23,482 bases of DNA from Anaerolineales bacterium (GTDB lineage Bacteria; Chloroflexota; Anaerolineae; Anaerolineales; UBA6663), in NCBI GenBank assembly GCA_017999235.1, contig JAGOBN010000008.1:1-23482 (forward strand). Direction: 5' to 3'. Both the position numbers and the translations under genes were made by a program. Shown here in pieces: positions 1-7,662 of the stretch (within the stretch, counting starts at the first letter, position 1; each line of letters starts with the position of its first letter). The notes beneath the pieces are model-generated. The model was not told the DNA's origin, did not search any database, and worked only from the letters and a program-made list of their open reading frames with translations.

Positions 1-1
1 C

Positions 2-772
2 GCTTTGCGTGACCAGCCGACGCTGCAAGGCTTGGCCTTCGCGGCGGAGTTGGCCGGCAGCTTTGGCGGGCTGTATCTGATGCTCTGGGCCTGGCTGCGC
101 TGGTTTGAAAAACGGCCGTTTTACACACTGGGGCTGGAAGGCGCCGGCGCGGCGGCCCGGTACGTGCGCGGTTTTGGTGTGGGGGGGCTGCTGTTTGTGG
201 CCGCGCTGGGCGTGAGCGCGCTGGGCGGCGGCCTGGCTTACGAGCCGGGGCCGGCTGCCCGCCAGGGCTGGGCCGCGTTGGGCGGGGTGCTGACCGCCCT
301 GCTCGGCTGGCTGGTGCAAGGCGCGGCCGAGGAAATCCTGACCCGCGGCTGGCTGATGGGCGTCATCGGGGCGCGCTACCGGCCCGGGCTGGGCGTGCTG
401 CTCTCCGCCCTGGTCTTTACGGCCCTGCACGGTTTTAACAACGCCCTCAGCCCGTTGCCGGTGCTCAACCTCTTTCTGTTCGGACTCCTGGCCGCGCTGT
501 ACGCGCTCTGGGAAGGCTCGCTGTGGGGCATCGCGGCCCTGCACAGCGCCTGGAACTGGGCGCAGGGGAATGTCTTCGGCCTGGAGGTCAGCGGCAGCCA
601 GGCCGGCGGAGGGGTCCTCTTCAACCTGCAGGCCACTGGCGCGGACTGGCTCACCGGCGGCGCGTTTGGGCCGGAGGGCGGCCTGGCGGTGACGGTGGTG
701 CTCGGGATCGGCTTGGCGTTCCTGGCCTGGCGTTTGCGCCAACGATCAGGGAGCTTCATCCGCCCGGAATGA
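2..772 (+). CDS. CPBP family intramembrane glutamic protease, 5' end outside the window
   Basis: This is the C-terminal part of a multi-pass membrane protein of the CPBP (CAAX protease and bacteriocin-processing, Abi) family. The family's signature elements are visible in order: an EExxxR motif (AAEEILTRGW, near window residue 108), a second motif with a histidine in FTALHGFNN, and HSAWNWAQGN near the third conserved segment. Long hydrophobic stretches lie between them. The frame is open to the window edge and the first possible start is only a TTG at position 5, so the true start is probably upstream. Family members are membrane-embedded glutamic-type proteases that process prenylated or secreted peptides; the substrate cannot be told here. 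The gene converges on trpA, with a palindromic repeat between the two stop codons. Confidence 0.85.
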   Translation, partial: ALRDQPTLQGLAFAAELAGSFGGLYLMLWAWLRWFEKRPFYTLGLEGAGAAARYVRGFGVGGLLFVAALGVSALGGGLAYEPGPAARQGWAALGGVLTALLGWLVQGAAEEILTRGWLMGVIGARYRPGLGVLLSALVFTALHGFNNALSPLPVLNLFLFGLLAALYALWEGSLWGIAALHSAWNWAQGNVFGLEVSGSQAGGGVLFNLQATGADWLTGGAFGPEGGLAVTVVLGIGLAFLAWRLRQRSGSFIRPE

Positions 773-776
773 TTCC

Positions 777-833
777 GCCACAGAGCCACGGAGGCTTTAT
801 AGGACCTCTCTGTGTCTCCGCGCCTCTGGGGCC
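777..833. repeat. Palindromic CACAGAG-type repeat, copy 1 (CPBP/trpA junction)
   Basis: This is an imperfect palindrome. The left arm starts GCCACAGAGCCACGGAG, and the right arm is its approximate reverse complement (CTCTCTGTGTCTCCGCG then CTCTGGGGCC), with a short centre. It fills nearly all the space between two convergent stop codons and could also fold as a bidirectional terminator in RNA. Its right half closely matches the right half of the copy at 6061-6127. The match runs past the arm into a shared TTTAAGCG, here inside the last codons of trpA. Confidence 0.75.
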
Positions 834-841
834 AAAACCAC

Positions 842-1624
842 CTATTTAAGCGCGGCTTTGAACGCCCGCGCGAATTCAATTGCCGTCTGCACCGGCGCCG
901 CGCTCTCGCCGATCGCCTTCACGCACGCCGACCCCACGATCACGCCATCGGCCAGCTCGCCCACGGCCCGCGCCTGTTCCGGGGTGCTGATGCCAAAGCC
1001 CACGCACAGCGGGAGCGGCGCGCCATGCCGCGTCTGTTCGGCCCGCACCCGCGCGACGAAATCCCCCAGGCCTTCGGACAACTCCTGGCGCGCGCCGGTG
1101 ACGCCTGTTAGCGAGACCAGGTACACAAACCCTTGCGCCCCTTGCAAGACGCGCCGCAGGCGTTTATCCGGGGTGGTGGGCGCCACCATGCGGATCTGCG
1201 GCAGCGGCGCGCTGGCGGCTTCAAACTCGGCCGCTTCCTCGGGCGGCAAATCCGGCACGATAAAGCCGTCGGCGCCGGCCGCGGCCGCGTCACGCGCCAG
1301 GCGCTCCGGCCCATAGGCCAGCAGGGGGTTGTAGTAGCCCATCAACAGCAGCGGGATGGTCACCCCGCGCGCACGCAAGTCTCCCATGGCCCGCAGGGCC
1401 TTGGAGACCGTCATCCCTTGCCGCAGCGCAATCTGGGTGGCGTGCTGGATCACCGGCCCATCCGCCAGCGGGTCCGAGAAGGGCAGGCCGACTTCAATCA
1501 GGTCGGCGCCGTGCTTGGCCAAGGCTTCGATCACGTCCACCGAAATCTCGGGCGTGGGGAAGCCCAGCGGGTAATACGGCATGAAAGCGGGCCGGCGCTC
1601 GAAAGCGGCTGATAAGCGGGTCAT
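842..1624 (-). CDS. trpA: Tryptophan synthase alpha chain
   Basis: TrpA cleaves indole-3-glycerol phosphate to indole and glyceraldehyde 3-phosphate and channels indole to TrpB. At 260 residues it has normal family length. The catalytic glutamate lies in [11 protein letters not shown] and the catalytic aspartate in [10 protein letters not shown]. The TIM-barrel phosphate-binding segment [10 protein letters not shown] and the flexible-loop region near SLTGVTGAR are also present. The ATG start overlaps the trpB stop by four bases (ATGA), which indicates translational coupling. It is the last gene of the trp operon and ends in TAG eight bases from a palindromic repeat. Confidence 0.97.
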   Translation of the reverse strand: MTRLSAAFERRPAFMPYYPLGFPTPEISVDVIEALAKHGADLIEVGLPFSDPLADGPVIQHATQIALRQGMTVSKALRAMGDLRARGVTIPLLLMGYYNPLLAYGPERLARDAAAAGADGFIVPDLPPEEAAEFEAASAPLPQIRMVAPTTPDKRLRRVLQGAQGFVYLVSLTGVTGARQELSEGLGDFVARVRAEQTRHGAPLPLCVGFGISTPEQARAVGELADGVIVGSACVKAIGESAAPVQTAIEFARAFKAALK

Positions 1625-2811
1625 TTCCCCAACTCCTGGATGATCGTGTTCAGGTCCTTATCCCCGCGCCCCGAGACGTTAACCACAATCACTTGATCCG
1701 GCCGCATGCGCGGGGCGCGTTTGACCGCCTCGGCCACCGCGTGCGCGGACTCCAGGGCTGGGATGATGCCCTCCGTGCGGCACAGCAGCTGCAGGGCCTC
1801 CAAGGCCTCGTGATCGGTGGCGGAGGTATAGAAGGCGCGCTCCTGGTCGCGCAGGAAGGCGTGCTCCGGGCCGACGGCGGCGTAATCCAGGCCGGCCGAG
1901 ACCGAGTGCGTGTCCGCGATCTGGCCGTCCTCATCCTGCAACACAAAGGTGCGCGTGCCGTGGATGACGCCCAGCCGGCCGCGCGCCGCGTCGCCAAAGC
2001 GGGCCGCGTGCTTGCCCGTCTCCACGCCGGCCCCGCCGGCCTCCACGCCGATGAGTTCCACGCCGGCGTCCTCCAGAAACGGGTGAAACAAACCGATCGA
2101 ATTCGAGCCGCCGCCCACGCACGCGATCGCCAGATCCGGCAGTTGGCCGGCCTGGGCCAGCACTTGTTCGCGCGTTTCGCGCCCGATCACGCTCTGGAAA
2201 TCGCGCACCATGGTCGGGTAGGGGTGCGGGCCGAGCGCCGAACCCAACAAATAATGGGTGGTGCCGACGTTGGTCACCCAATCGCGGATGGCCTCGTTGA
2301 TGGCGTCCTTCAGCGTCTGCGAGCCCGCCTCCACCGGCCGCACTTCCGCGCCGAGCAATTGCATGCGGAAGACGTTCGGCTGCTGGCGGGCGATATCCAC
2401 CACGCCCATGTAGACCACGCACTCCAGACCCAGCAGGGCGGCCACGGTGGCGGAGGCCACGCCGTGCTGGCCGGCGCCGGTCTCGGCCACGATGCGCCGC
2501 TTGCCCATGCGCTTGACGAGCAGGCCCTGGCCCAGGGCGTTGTTGATCTTGTGCGCGCCGGTGTGCGCCAGGTCTTCGCGCTTGAGATAAATCTGCGCGC
2601 CGCCCAGGAGCGCGGTCAGGCGCTTGGCGTGGGTCAACGGCGTGGGCCGGCCGACATAGGTCCGCAGCCGGTCTTCAAACTCCGTCCGAAACGCCGGGTC
2701 ATTCCGCGCCGCGACGTACGCGGCTTCCAGCTCGTCGAGCGCCGGCATCAGGGTTTCCGGCACAAACTGGCCGCCGTAGGGGCCGAACTTGTGGGGCAGG
2801 CGAGTGGTCAT
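1621..2811 (-). CDS. trpB: Tryptophan synthase beta chain
   Basis: TrpB is the PLP enzyme that condenses indole with L-serine to give tryptophan. At 396 residues it has normal length for a TrpB1-type protein. The N-terminal [13 protein letters not shown] segment is typical. The PLP lysine is in [12 protein letters not shown], the PLP phosphate-binding glycine loop is GGGSNSIG, and the C-terminal NVSGRGDKD is conserved. The gene begins 12 bases after the trpF stop and overlaps trpA by four bases, so trpF, trpB and trpA are tightly packed. The GAGGG that partly overlaps the trpF stop is the only plausible ribosome-binding site. Confidence 0.98.
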   Translation of the reverse strand: MTTRLPHKFGPYGGQFVPETLMPALDELEAAYVAARNDPAFRTEFEDRLRTYVGRPTPLTHAKRLTALLGGAQIYLKREDLAHTGAHKINNALGQGLLVKRMGKRRIVAETGAGQHGVASATVAALLGLECVVYMGVVDIARQQPNVFRMQLLGAEVRPVEAGSQTLKDAINEAIRDWVTNVGTTHYLLGSALGPHPYPTMVRDFQSVIGRETREQVLAQAGQLPDLAIACVGGGSNSIGLFHPFLEDAGVELIGVEAGGAGVETGKHAARFGDAARGRLGVIHGTRTFVLQDEDGQIADTHSVSAGLDYAAVGPEHAFLRDQERAFYTSATDHEALEALQLLCRTEGIIPALESAHAVAEAVKRAPRMRPDQVIVVNVSGRGDKDLNTIIQELGK

Positions 2812-2823
2812 CGGGGGGTTCCC

Positions 2824-3447
2824 TCACTGGACTGAACGCGCGGCGGCGATCAAGGCGCGCACTTTGGCGTGATCTTTGCGGCCGGGCGCGCTTTCCACGC
2901 CGGAAGCCGCGTCCACCCCCCAGGGCCGCACCTGGGTGATGGCGTCCGCCACGTTGGCGGGCGTCAGGCCGCCGGCCAGCAGCAGCGGATATTGTTTCGC
3001 CAGCGGCCGGGCGGCGGACCAATCGGCGGTGTGGCCGGTGCCGCCGTACAAAGTGGGCGAATAAGCATCCACCAAAAACGCCGGCGCGCCGCAGCCGGCC
3101 GCCGCATACAGCGCGTGATCCGCGCCCACCCCGCGAAACGCTTTGAAGGCCCGCCCGTCCAGCGCCCGCAGCGCGTCCGGGGCCTCCTCGCCGTGGAGTT
3201 GGGCCAGATCCAGGCCGGCCGCCGCCAGGATCTCGGCCACCCGCGCCGGCGGCTCATTAACGAAGACCCCAATCAGTTTGACCGCCGGCCGCTGGCGCCG
3301 GACCGCCGCCGTTATTTCGGCGCAGGCCGCGGGCGTCAGATAGCGCGGGCTGGGCGGATAGAAATTAAAGCCCAGCAGATCGGCGCCCGCCTCCACCGCC
3401 GCTTGGGCATCTTCTAACGTGGTCAGACCGCAAATCTTGATATGCAT
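2824..3447 (-). CDS. trpF: Phosphoribosylanthranilate isomerase
   Basis: TrpF performs the Amadori rearrangement of phosphoribosylanthranilate to CdRP, the step before TrpC. It is a small TIM barrel of 207 residues. The family signatures are KICGLTT at the N terminus (catalytic Cys), LHGEE, LAGGLTPANV, and GVDAASGVES near the C terminus. I start it at the ATG at 3447 because the family begins M-x-I-K-I-C-G. The frame stays open to a GTG at 3462, but those five codons lie inside a dispersed repeat. No strong Shine-Dalgarno is visible. The roughly 140 bases separating it from trpC form a nested palindrome. Confidence 0.95.
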   Translation of the reverse strand: MHIKICGLTTLEDAQAAVEAGADLLGFNFYPPSPRYLTPAACAEITAAVRRQRPAVKLIGVFVNEPPARVAEILAAAGLDLAQLHGEEAPDALRALDGRAFKAFRGVGADHALYAAAGCGAPAFLVDAYSPTLYGGTGHTADWSAARPLAKQYPLLLAGGLTPANVADAITQVRPWGVDAASGVESAPGRKDHAKVRALIAAARSVQ

Positions 3448-3457
3448 AACAGGTTTC

Positions 3458-3619
3458 GCCACAAAGACACGGAGACACCGAGTCTCTGATTATTGTGGTT
3501 TCCGTTTTGATCTGCGGAAACGTTACCCTGAGCGGCGCAATCGGCCCGGGTTGTGCGCTGACAAGCGCAAATGGAAGCGGAAACCACTTTAAGCTCCGTG
3601 TCTCGGCATCTCTGTGGCC
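3458..3619. repeat. Nested palindromic repeat element between trpC and trpF (copy 2)
   Basis: The outer arms are CACAGAG-type repeats in opposite orientation (3458-3488 and 3590-3619). Inside them is a perfect 10-bp inverted pair, GTGGTTTCCG at 3495-3504 and CGGAAACCAC at 3578-3587. A small hairpin, TGCGCT/AGCGCA, lies near 3554-3569. The whole has a MITE-like organisation, and transcribed RNA would fold into a long imperfect hairpin between trpC and trpF. The right arm is also coding: it supplies the last nine codons of trpC. I see no target-site duplication. Confidence 0.7.
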
Positions 3620-4407
3620 GATCCTGTTCCGGCCAGTTCCCGCACCTTGCCGGCGATGTCAGGCGCGGTCACCAGGGCCTCGCCCACCAGGACCGCGTCC
3701 ACGCCCAGCGCGCCCACCTGGCGCACATGCGCGGCCGTAAAGAGGCCGGATTCTGAGACCACCGTGACGCCGGCCGGGATCAGCGGCCGCAGGCGGGCCG
3801 TGGTCTCCAGCGTGATGTCAAATGTCGTCAAATCCCGGTTATTGACGCCGATCAGGCGCACGCCCGGGATCCGCAGGGCGCGCTCGGTCTCGGCCGCCGT
3901 GTGGACCTCCACCAGCGCCGTCAGGCCCAGCGCCAGCGCCAGGGCGTGCAGGTCCTGCAGCGCGGCGTCCTCCAGCGCGGCCACGATCAGCAGGATGGCG
4001 TCGGCGCCGGCGGCCCGGGCTTCATACAACTGCACCGGCGCAAGCAGGAAGTCCTTCCGCAGCAGCGGCCGGGGAAAGGCATGTTCAAACCGCAGCGCCC
4101 GCAGCGTCGCCAGTTCCCCCAGGAAGAAGCGCTCGTCCGTCAGCACGGAGACCGCGGCGGCGCCGTTGCCGGCGTAGAGCCGCGCAATTTGGAAGAGATC
4201 AAGGTGCGCGGCCAGCACCCCGCGCGAGGGCGAGGCGCGTTTCAGCTCCGCGATCAGACGGGGGGCTGCCTCCGGCGGACGCGTCACCGCGGCCAAAAAA
4301 TCGCGCGGCGCCGGCGCGTCCGCGGCCCGGGCCTGTTCAGCGGCCAGGTTCAGCCGCGCAATTTCCGTGCGCTTGTGGTCGAGGATCTCACGCAGTCGGT
4401 TGGACAT
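3589..4407 (-). CDS. trpC: Indole-3-glycerol phosphate synthase
   Basis: TrpC closes the indole ring, converting CdRP to indole-3-glycerol phosphate. It has about 272 residues from the ATG at 4407; an in-frame TTG at 4425 is less likely. The N-terminal helix reads LREILDHKRTEIA as in the family. The catalytic lysine lies in ELKRASPSRG. Further conserved segments are LRKDFLL, EVHTAAE, GVNNRDLTTF, and VSESGLF. The start lies 20 bases inside the trpD gene, so the two are probably coupled. The protein would normally end near VRELAG; here the C-terminal residues ATEMPRHGA (3592-3618) are translated from a dispersed repeat. Confidence 0.96.
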   Translation of the reverse strand: MSNRLREILDHKRTEIARLNLAAEQARAADAPAPRDFLAAVTRPPEAAPRLIAELKRASPSRGVLAAHLDLFQIARLYAGNGAAAVSVLTDERFFLGELATLRALRFEHAFPRPLLRKDFLLAPVQLYEARAAGADAILLIVAALEDAALQDLHALALALGLTALVEVHTAAETERALRIPGVRLIGVNNRDLTTFDITLETTARLRPLIPAGVTVVSESGLFTAAHVRQVGALGVDAVLVGEALVTAPDIAGKVRELAGTGSATEMPRHGA

Positions 4408-5419
4408 AGGCGCGGCTGTACTCAATGAGGGCGTTCAGCTTCTGCAGTGCCGCGCCGGAATCCAGCGCCTCCCGCGCTTCGGCCAACGCGGCCGAAAAAT
4501 CGCCGGTCTCGGCGGCCAGGGCGGCGGCGGCGTTCAACAGGACGGCATCGCGGCGCGCGCCGGCCAGCGTCCCGCCCAGCAGCGCGCGCATCATCACCGC
4601 ACTCTCGTCCGGGGTGCCGCCGCGCAGGTCGGCCACCGTGGCGCGCGGCAGGCCCAGGTCAGCCGGCTCCAGCTCAAAGGTGGTGACCTGGCCGCGGTGG
4701 AAACGCGAGACCCGGTTGGGTCCGCCGGGGTTCAGTTCGTCCGCGCCGCCGTGGCCGTGGATCACCAGCGCCGCGCGCGAGCCCAGCTCACCCAGCACGC
4801 GCGCCAGCGGCTCGGTCAGCGCCGGGCTGTACACGCCGATCAGCTGCACGTCGGCGCCGGCCGGGTTGGTGAGCGGGCCGAGGACGTTGAAGATGGTGCG
4901 CTGGCCGAGCTCTTTGCGCGGACCGATGGCGTGGCGCATGGCCGGGTGGAATTTGGGCGCGAACAGAAAACCGATGCCCAGCTCGTCGATGGCGTGCCCG
5001 ACCTGGGCCGGCGTCAGGTCCAGGTTGACGCCCAGCGCGCCCAGCACATCGGCGCTGCCGCACTGCGACGACGCGGCGCGGTTGCCGTGCTTGGCCACGG
5101 TGCGGCCGGCGCCGGCGATGACGAAGGCCGCGGCCGTGGAGATATTGAAGGTGTGCGCGCCGTCGCCGCCGGTGCCGGCGGTGTCATAGACCGGCGTTTG
5201 GCGCGGGGCCAGCGGCACCGGCACAGCGGTGGCGCGCATGGCGCGGGCCGAGCCCGTGATCTCGTCCACGGTCTCGCCCTTCATCCGCAGGGCGGTCAGG
5301 TAGGCGCCGATCTGGGCCTGGGTGGCCTGCCCGGTCATGATGACGTGCATGGCTGCTTGGGCCTCGTCGGCGCTCAGATCCTGGCGCTGAATGGCTTTGG
5401 CGATGAATGGCTTAAGCAT
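4388..5419 (-). CDS. trpD: Anthranilate phosphoribosyltransferase
   Basis: TrpD transfers phosphoribose from PRPP to anthranilate. From the ATG at 5419 it has 343 residues, the usual family length. The PRPP-binding signature GTGGDGAHTFNISTAAAFV is present, followed by KHGNRAASS, and the anthranilate-binding region follows. I chose this start because the protein then begins MLKPFIAKAI like its homologues and has a GAGG 6-8 bases upstream. The longer open frame to 5479 only translates an ATTG-rich intergenic repeat. The gene overlaps the start of trpC. Confidence 0.96.
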   Translation of the reverse strand: MLKPFIAKAIQRQDLSADEAQAAMHVIMTGQATQAQIGAYLTALRMKGETVDEITGSARAMRATAVPVPLAPRQTPVYDTAGTGGDGAHTFNISTAAAFVIAGAGRTVAKHGNRAASSQCGSADVLGALGVNLDLTPAQVGHAIDELGIGFLFAPKFHPAMRHAIGPRKELGQRTIFNVLGPLTNPAGADVQLIGVYSPALTEPLARVLGELGSRAALVIHGHGGADELNPGGPNRVSRFHRGQVTTFELEPADLGLPRATVADLRGGTPDESAVMMRALLGGTLAGARRDAVLLNAAAALAAETGDFSAALAEAREALDSGAALQKLNALIEYSRAYVQPTA

Positions 5420-5430
5420 AACGACCTCGC

Positions 5431-5495
5431 ATTGCTGATTGACAATTGGGGATTGGTGATTGAAAGGGACAATCAGCAATCAGAAATCAACAATC
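5431..5495. repeat. ATTG-rich imperfect palindrome between trpG and trpD
   Basis: A run of GATTG-type heptamers (GATTGACAATTGGGGATTGG) is followed by its approximate complement (CAATCAGCAATCAGAAATC, then AACAATCC). This differs from the CACAGAG family and is AT-rich against GC-rich neighbours. It provides the trpG stop codon (the TGA of GATTGTTGA on the minus strand) and occupies essentially the whole trpG-trpD spacer. I recognise the type as a common dispersed spacer repeat in environmental genomes, but its mobility is unknown. Confidence 0.6.
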
Positions 5496-6047
5496 CAAGA
5501 AATTCTTCAAGATCAGCTTGCCGTGCTGGGTCAAAATCGACTCCGGGTGGAATTGCACCCCGAAGGTTGGATGCTGGCGGTGCTTCAGACCCATCACCTC
5601 GCCCTCGGCCGTGAAGGCGGTCACTTCCAGCTCAGCCGGCACTGGCTCAAACACGATCAGCGAGTGATAGCGCGTGGCCTCAAACGGCGAGGGCACGCCT
5701 TCAAACAGGCCGGCGCCGTGGTGGAAGACCCGCGAGGTCTTGCCGTGCATCAGGCGCGGCGCGCGGTCCACCCGGCCGCCAAAGACGGCCCCCAAACACT
5801 GGTGGCCCAGGCAGACGCCGAGCACCGGGATTTTGCCCGTGAAGTGCCGGATGGCGTCATTGGAAACGCCGCCGTCGGCCGGGTCGCCGGGGCCGGGGGA
5901 AATCACCAGCTGATCGGGCGCCAGGGCGATCAGTTCCGCCAGCGTCACCTGGTCGTTGCGGAAGACCCGGATCTCGGCGCCCAGCTCGCCAAAATATTGG
6001 ACCAGGTTATAAGTAAACGAGTCGTAGTTGTCGATCAAAGCAAGCAT
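5487..6047 (-). CDS. trpG: Anthranilate synthase component II (glutamine amidotransferase)
   Basis: TrpG hydrolyses glutamine and delivers ammonia to TrpE. From the ATG at 6047 it has 186 residues, normal for a stand-alone class I amidotransferase. The nucleophile cysteine is in [10 protein letters not shown], the catalytic His/Glu pair is in GVQFHPESI, and the oxyanion region is SPGPGDP. The N terminus [18 protein letters not shown] is diagnostic. A GGGAG eight bases upstream decides the start over an in-frame GTG at 6065. The gene could also serve p-aminobenzoate synthesis as in other bacteria, but its place in the operon makes tryptophan its main role. Confidence 0.95.
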   Translation of the reverse strand: MLALIDNYDSFTYNLVQYFGELGAEIRVFRNDQVTLAELIALAPDQLVISPGPGDPADGGVSNDAIRHFTGKIPVLGVCLGHQCLGAVFGGRVDRAPRLMHGKTSRVFHHGAGLFEGVPSPFEATRYHSLIVFEPVPAELEVTAFTAEGEVMGLKHRQHPTFGVQFHPESILTQHGKLILKNFLDC

Positions 6048-6060
6048 ACCGGAGTCTCCC

Positions 6061-6127
6061 GCCACCGAGACACAGAGCCTCAGAGAATTGACCGAAGTAC
6101 TCTCTGTGTCTCCGCGGCTCTGCGGCC
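6061..6127. repeat. Palindromic CACAGAG-type repeat, copy 4 (trpS/trpG junction)
   Basis: The left arm is GCCACCGAGACACAGAGCC; the right arm is its approximate complement (CTCTCTGTGTCTCCGCGG then CTCTGCGGCC). A central AATTGACCGAAGTAC forms the loop. The right half aligns with the copy at 777-833, including a downstream TTTAAGCGC. The copy sits between the trpS stop and the trpG ribosome-binding site, so operon mRNA would carry a hairpin here. Confidence 0.75.
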
Positions 6128-6143
6128 AAGTCCTTTAAGCGCC

Positions 6144-7193
6144 CTAGGCATCATATTCACCAAATAAATCCACTTCATCCGCGAACAACTCGAGCGAATA
6201 GGCCAGGCCCGTGGCCTCGCGCACCTGCCGCATGGTCTCCTTGGCTTCGGCCTGCATGCGCCGGATGCCGGCCGCCAGGATATCCTGCGCCTGCTGGGGA
6301 TGGGCCAGATAGTAGGCGCGCTGGGCGCGGATCGGCTCCAGAAAGGCGTTGAGCGCCTTGGTCAACCGGGCTTTGACCTCCACATCGCCGACCTGGCCGG
6401 CGCGGTAGCGCTCTTTCAGTTCCGCCACCTCGGCCGGGTTGGCGTTGAAAATATCGTGGTACGTGAAAACCGGATTGCCCTCCACCGTGCCGGGATCGGT
6501 GGCCCGCCGGCGGTTGGGGTCGGTGTACATCATCTTGACCTTGGCCTCGACCGTGGCGGCGTCATCCGACAGGTAGATGGCGTTATCCAGCGACTTGCTC
6601 ATCTTGTTCTTGCCGTCGGTGCCGGCCAGGGTGGGGACGTGGCCGATCAAGGCTTCCGGCTCGGGGAAGACCGGGCCGTAGAGCAGATTGAAGCGGCGGG
6701 CCATTTCCCGCGCCAGCTCCACATGCGCCTGATTATCCTTGCCCACCGGCACCACCGCCGCGCGCGGCAGCAAGATGTCCACGGCCTGCAGGACCGGGTA
6801 GCCCAGCAAACCGAAGGGCATCGATTCAAGGTTGGCGTCGCGGGCCATGTCCTTGAGCGAGGGCAGGCGCTCCAGGCGCGGCACGCTCACCAGCATCTCA
6901 AAGATCAGGTTGAGCTCGTAGGTCTCGGGGATGGCCGACTGCACAAAGATCGTGCTGACCTGCGGGTCTATCCCCACCGCCAGGTAATCCAGCACAATCT
7001 CGCGGATATAGAGCGGGATCTCCCGGATGTGGTTGCGCTCCGGCCGGGTGGTCAGCGTGTGCAAGTCCGCGATGATGAAGAACGACTCGTACGTGTGCTG
7101 CAGCTTGACGCGGTTGACCAGGCTGCCCACGTAGTGGCCGAGGTGCAGCCGGCCCGTCGGGCGGTCGCCGGTGAGAAGACGCGGTTTCGGCAT
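6144..7193 (-). CDS. trpS: Tryptophan--tRNA ligase
   Basis: This class I aminoacyl-tRNA synthetase charges tRNA-Trp. From the ATG at 7193 it has 349 residues, the usual bacterial TrpRS length. The HIGH-type motif appears as RLHLGHYVGS near residue 15 and the KMSKS loop as GKNKMSKSLDN. The start is supported by an AAGGAAA-type ribosome-binding site; the open frame to 7235 includes repeat sequence. Its position inside the biosynthetic operon and downstream of the T-box leader means that uncharged tRNA-Trp should raise both tryptophan synthesis and charging capacity. Confidence 0.96.
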   Translation of the reverse strand: MPKPRLLTGDRPTGRLHLGHYVGSLVNRVKLQHTYESFFIIADLHTLTTRPERNHIREIPLYIREIVLDYLAVGIDPQVSTIFVQSAIPETYELNLIFEMLVSVPRLERLPSLKDMARDANLESMPFGLLGYPVLQAVDILLPRAAVVPVGKDNQAHVELAREMARRFNLLYGPVFPEPEALIGHVPTLAGTDGKNKMSKSLDNAIYLSDDAATVEAKVKMMYTDPNRRRATDPGTVEGNPVFTYHDIFNANPAEVAELKERYRAGQVGDVEVKARLTKALNAFLEPIRAQRAYYLAHPQQAQDILAAGIRRMQAEAKETMRQVREATGLAYSLELFADEVDLFGEYDA

Positions 7194-7222
7194 AAGGATT
7201 TCCTTTCCTGGGACGATGATCA

Positions 7223-7247
7223 GCCACAGAGACACGGAGACACAGAG
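7223..7247 (+). repeat. Left inverted repeat of the GxxExxY element
   Basis: This 25-base arm is made of three consecutive CAC(A/G)GAGA octamers after GC. It matches the reverse complement of 7638-7662 at 21 of 25 positions. It lies seven bases beyond the stop codon of the GxxExxY gene and between that gene and trpS. It is the same sequence type as the palindromes at 777, 3458 and 6061. Confidence 0.75.
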
Positions 7248-7253
7248 ATTTCC

Positions 7254-7628
7254 TCAACCATTGACCATGCGTTTGATGCCAGTCTTTAGCACAGCCACAT
7301 TGAAATTGATGAGCAACCCCACCCGCAAACGCGTCAGCTTCAAATAGGTCAACAACTGCGCCTGATGGACCGGCAACAAAGAAGCCGCCGATTTAATCTC
7401 CACAATCACCTGCTCCGCCACGATCAAATCAGGCCGATAGCTGTCCTCCAGGACCAGGCCCTTATAGTGCACGGGCAGGGATTTCTGTCTGATCACTGTC
7501 AGGCGGCGCAAATTCAACTCGTGGGCCAAGCACATCTCATACGTCGACTCAAGCAGACCCGGCCCCAAAGCCTTGTGGACTTCAAGCGCGGCCCCGATAA
7601 TCGCCTCGGTTAATAGGTCATCAGCCAC
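7254..7628 (-). CDS. GxxExxY protein (PD-(D/E)XK nuclease-like)
   Basis: This is a 124-residue member of the GxxExxY family. The name-giving motif is at G24-E27-Y30 (GLLESTY), after [18 protein letters not shown]-(D/E)XK-like core follows: D67 in YRPDLIV, E77 and K79 in VIVEIKS, then [11 protein letters not shown]. The family's function is unknown; nuclease activity is inferred from the motif only. The GTG start at 7628 fits best: an AGAGGTGG just upstream is supplied by the flanking repeat. The gene lies within the trp operon between trpE and trpS and is enclosed by inverted CACAGAG-type repeats, so it is very likely an insertion with no part in tryptophan metabolism. Confidence 0.88.
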   Translation of the reverse strand: MADDLLTEAIIGAALEVHKALGPGLLESTYEMCLAHELNLRRLTVIRQKSLPVHYKGLVLEDSYRPDLIVAEQVIVEIKSAASLLPVHQAQLLTYLKLTRLRVGLLINFNVAVLKTGIKRMVNG

Positions 7629-7637
7629 AAACCACCT

Positions 7638-7662
7638 CTCCGTGGCTCTGTGTCTCGGTGGC
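7638..7662 (-). repeat. Right inverted repeat of the GxxExxY element
   Basis: This arm faces the one at 7223-7247 and is identical to it at 21 of 25 positions when reverse-complemented. Its outer edge overlaps the last base of the trpE TAG stop codon. Its inner side provides the GAGAGGTGG ribosome-binding site of the GxxExxY gene. The element therefore abuts both neighbouring genes without leaving other spacer. Confidence 0.75.

Noticed and set aside
4367..5614. A 415-codon open frame on the plus strand opposite trpD
   Set aside because: It crosses trpD and part of trpG antisense; the encoded sequence has no family features, while both trp genes are unambiguous.
7223..7247. Octamer repeats read as a CRISPR-like or simple tandem array
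   Set aside because: The units are only 8 bases, contiguous without spacers, and arranged as inverted pairs, which fits a palindromic dispersed repeat.
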